The notes below the pieces were generated by a model that was not told the DNA's origin, made no database searches, and saw nothing but the letters and a program-made list of their open reading frames with translations. From Calliopsis andreniformis (lineage: Eukaryota > Arthropoda > Insecta > Hymenoptera > Andrenidae), in assembly GCF_051401765.1 (NCBI RefSeq), contig NW_027480423.1:12834001-12898000 (forward strand): a stretch of DNA of 64,000 nt, in the 5' to 3' direction. This document shows positions 63,722-64,000 of the stretch, piece after piece; the first letter of the stretch is position 1; each line of letters starts with the position of its first letter. The position numbers were made by a program, and so were the translations under genes.

Positions 63722-64000
63722 ACGTAGAAATGACCATCACTTTCACACTGTTTGCAATTATTCATTTTATACGATGGAAAAGCTGTTGTATTTATATTGT
63801 ATTTTATGCTTCTGGCGTTGAATTCTAAGGCCCTAGCTATTCGATCTGGTGGAGCAACGCCCTAGAGTGAAGCCTAGGTTGCCCGGAACGTAGAAATGAC
63901 CATTACTTTCTTACTGTATGCAATTATTCATTTAATACGATGGAAGAGCTGTTGTATTTATATTGTATTTTATGCTTCTGGCGTTGACTTCTAAGGCCGT
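63722..64000 (-). repeat. Higher-order pair at 7-unit spacing, copy 2 (open at window end)
   Basis: A copy of 62560-62838, cut by the window edge. One visible difference is TTCTTACTGTATGC near 63909 against TTCATACTGTATGC near 62747. The array clearly continues beyond 64000. Confidence 0.83.

Larger units (their letters stand above)
49630..64000 (-). repeat. Satellite array, reverse arm, same ~166-bp unit (about 86 units)
   Basis: Every unit from here to the window end is the reverse complement of the forward arm's unit. Recurrent strings on the + strand are TTGCCCGGAACGTAGAAATG, CACTGGTTGCAATTATTC, TATACGATGGAAAAACTG and GCTTCTGGCGTTGACTTC. The spacing is again ~166 bp with a few short units, for example a small deletion near 51680. 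Both main unit types of the forward arm (GAATAATT preceded by AAAAC, or by ACAG) are found here in reverse. No other sequence class interrupts the arm, and it runs off the right edge. Confidence 0.97.

Noticed and set aside
1..64000. Short open reading frames of 60-118 codons on both strands, for example 40989-41345 (-), 46495-46809 (-) and 2656-2928 (-)
   Set aside because: They are copies of the satellite read in chance frames. Similar peptides arise dozens of times from each strand, often overlapping on opposite strands. The unit is 1 modulo 3 so frames break each unit, and none carries a recognisable domain.
1..64000. CRISPR array
   Set aside because: The period is regular, but the whole 166-bp unit is conserved. 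There is no short repeat alternating with unrelated spacers and no cas-like gene.
1..64000. Telomeric repeats, from frequent TTAGGG and TTAGGC hexamers
   Set aside because: They occur once per unit inside GTTAGGGCCTAAG and are never in tandem, so the match is a coincidence of the unit sequence.
1..64000. Known satellites such as primate alpha satellite (171 bp) or the Arabidopsis 178-bp repeat
   Set aside because: The length differs and I recognise no shared sequence. A 166-bp satellite length is reported for some species, but length alone is not identification and I cannot run a database search.
49604..64000. Reverse arm as a mirrored copy of the adjacent forward arm (recent fold-back duplication)
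   Set aside because: The variant order just right of the junction does not mirror the units just left of it, and no high-identity inverted partner was seen. This was judged by eye, so a reverse-complement dot plot would be decisive.

Overview
The whole 64 kb window is satellite DNA: one family of tandem repeats with a unit of about 166 bp and, on my reading, no convincing gene, RNA gene or transposon. The unit starts with a block like TAGGGCCTTAGAAGTCAACG, continues through an A-rich stretch, then GTATAAAACGAATAATTGC, TCATTTCTACGTTCCGGGC and AACCTAGGCTTCAC, and ends GATCGAATAG(C/T). The window begins exactly at this arbitrary unit start. About 385 units fit in the window. A long homogenised array with a unit close to nucleosome/chromatosome length points to a eukaryotic (peri)centromeric or other heterochromatic block. 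I cannot place the organism from sequence alone. By hand count the unit has 7 CpG in 166 bp, against about 7 expected from its base composition, so CpG is not depleted.

Layout. From 1 to 49604 every unit reads on the + strand (about 299 units). At 49605-49629 there is a short A+T-only to A+T-rich junction, and from there to 64000 every unit reads on the - strand (about 86 units). This polarity switch is the main structural landmark.

On top of the 166-bp period lie many multi-unit duplications. 1-16.6 kb is a mosaic of blocks repeated at exact multiples of 166 bp (13, 21, 32 and 42 units). 16.6-21.4 kb holds single-unit doublets and a 1,495-bp-spaced duplication. 21.4-29.3 kb holds blocks repeated at about 1.33, 4.97 and 6.29 kb. 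29.3-34.8 kb is the most divergent stretch. 34.8-46.7 kb has two long duplications with spacing near 3.7-3.86 kb, each pair spanning an aberrant unit with a 39-bp gain. In the reverse arm, 51171-55983 is followed immediately by a copy at 55984-60796 that looks identical wherever I compared it (4,813 bp each).

The short open reading frames that can be found are by-products of the repeat. The unit length is 1 modulo 3, so the frame changes at every unit, and similar peptides appear from both strands. The biology here is array evolution (unequal exchange, segmental duplication, inversion) and possibly chromatin function, not protein coding. Coordinates of block ends are read by eye and may be off by some bases, because an exchange point is only visible at the next variant base.
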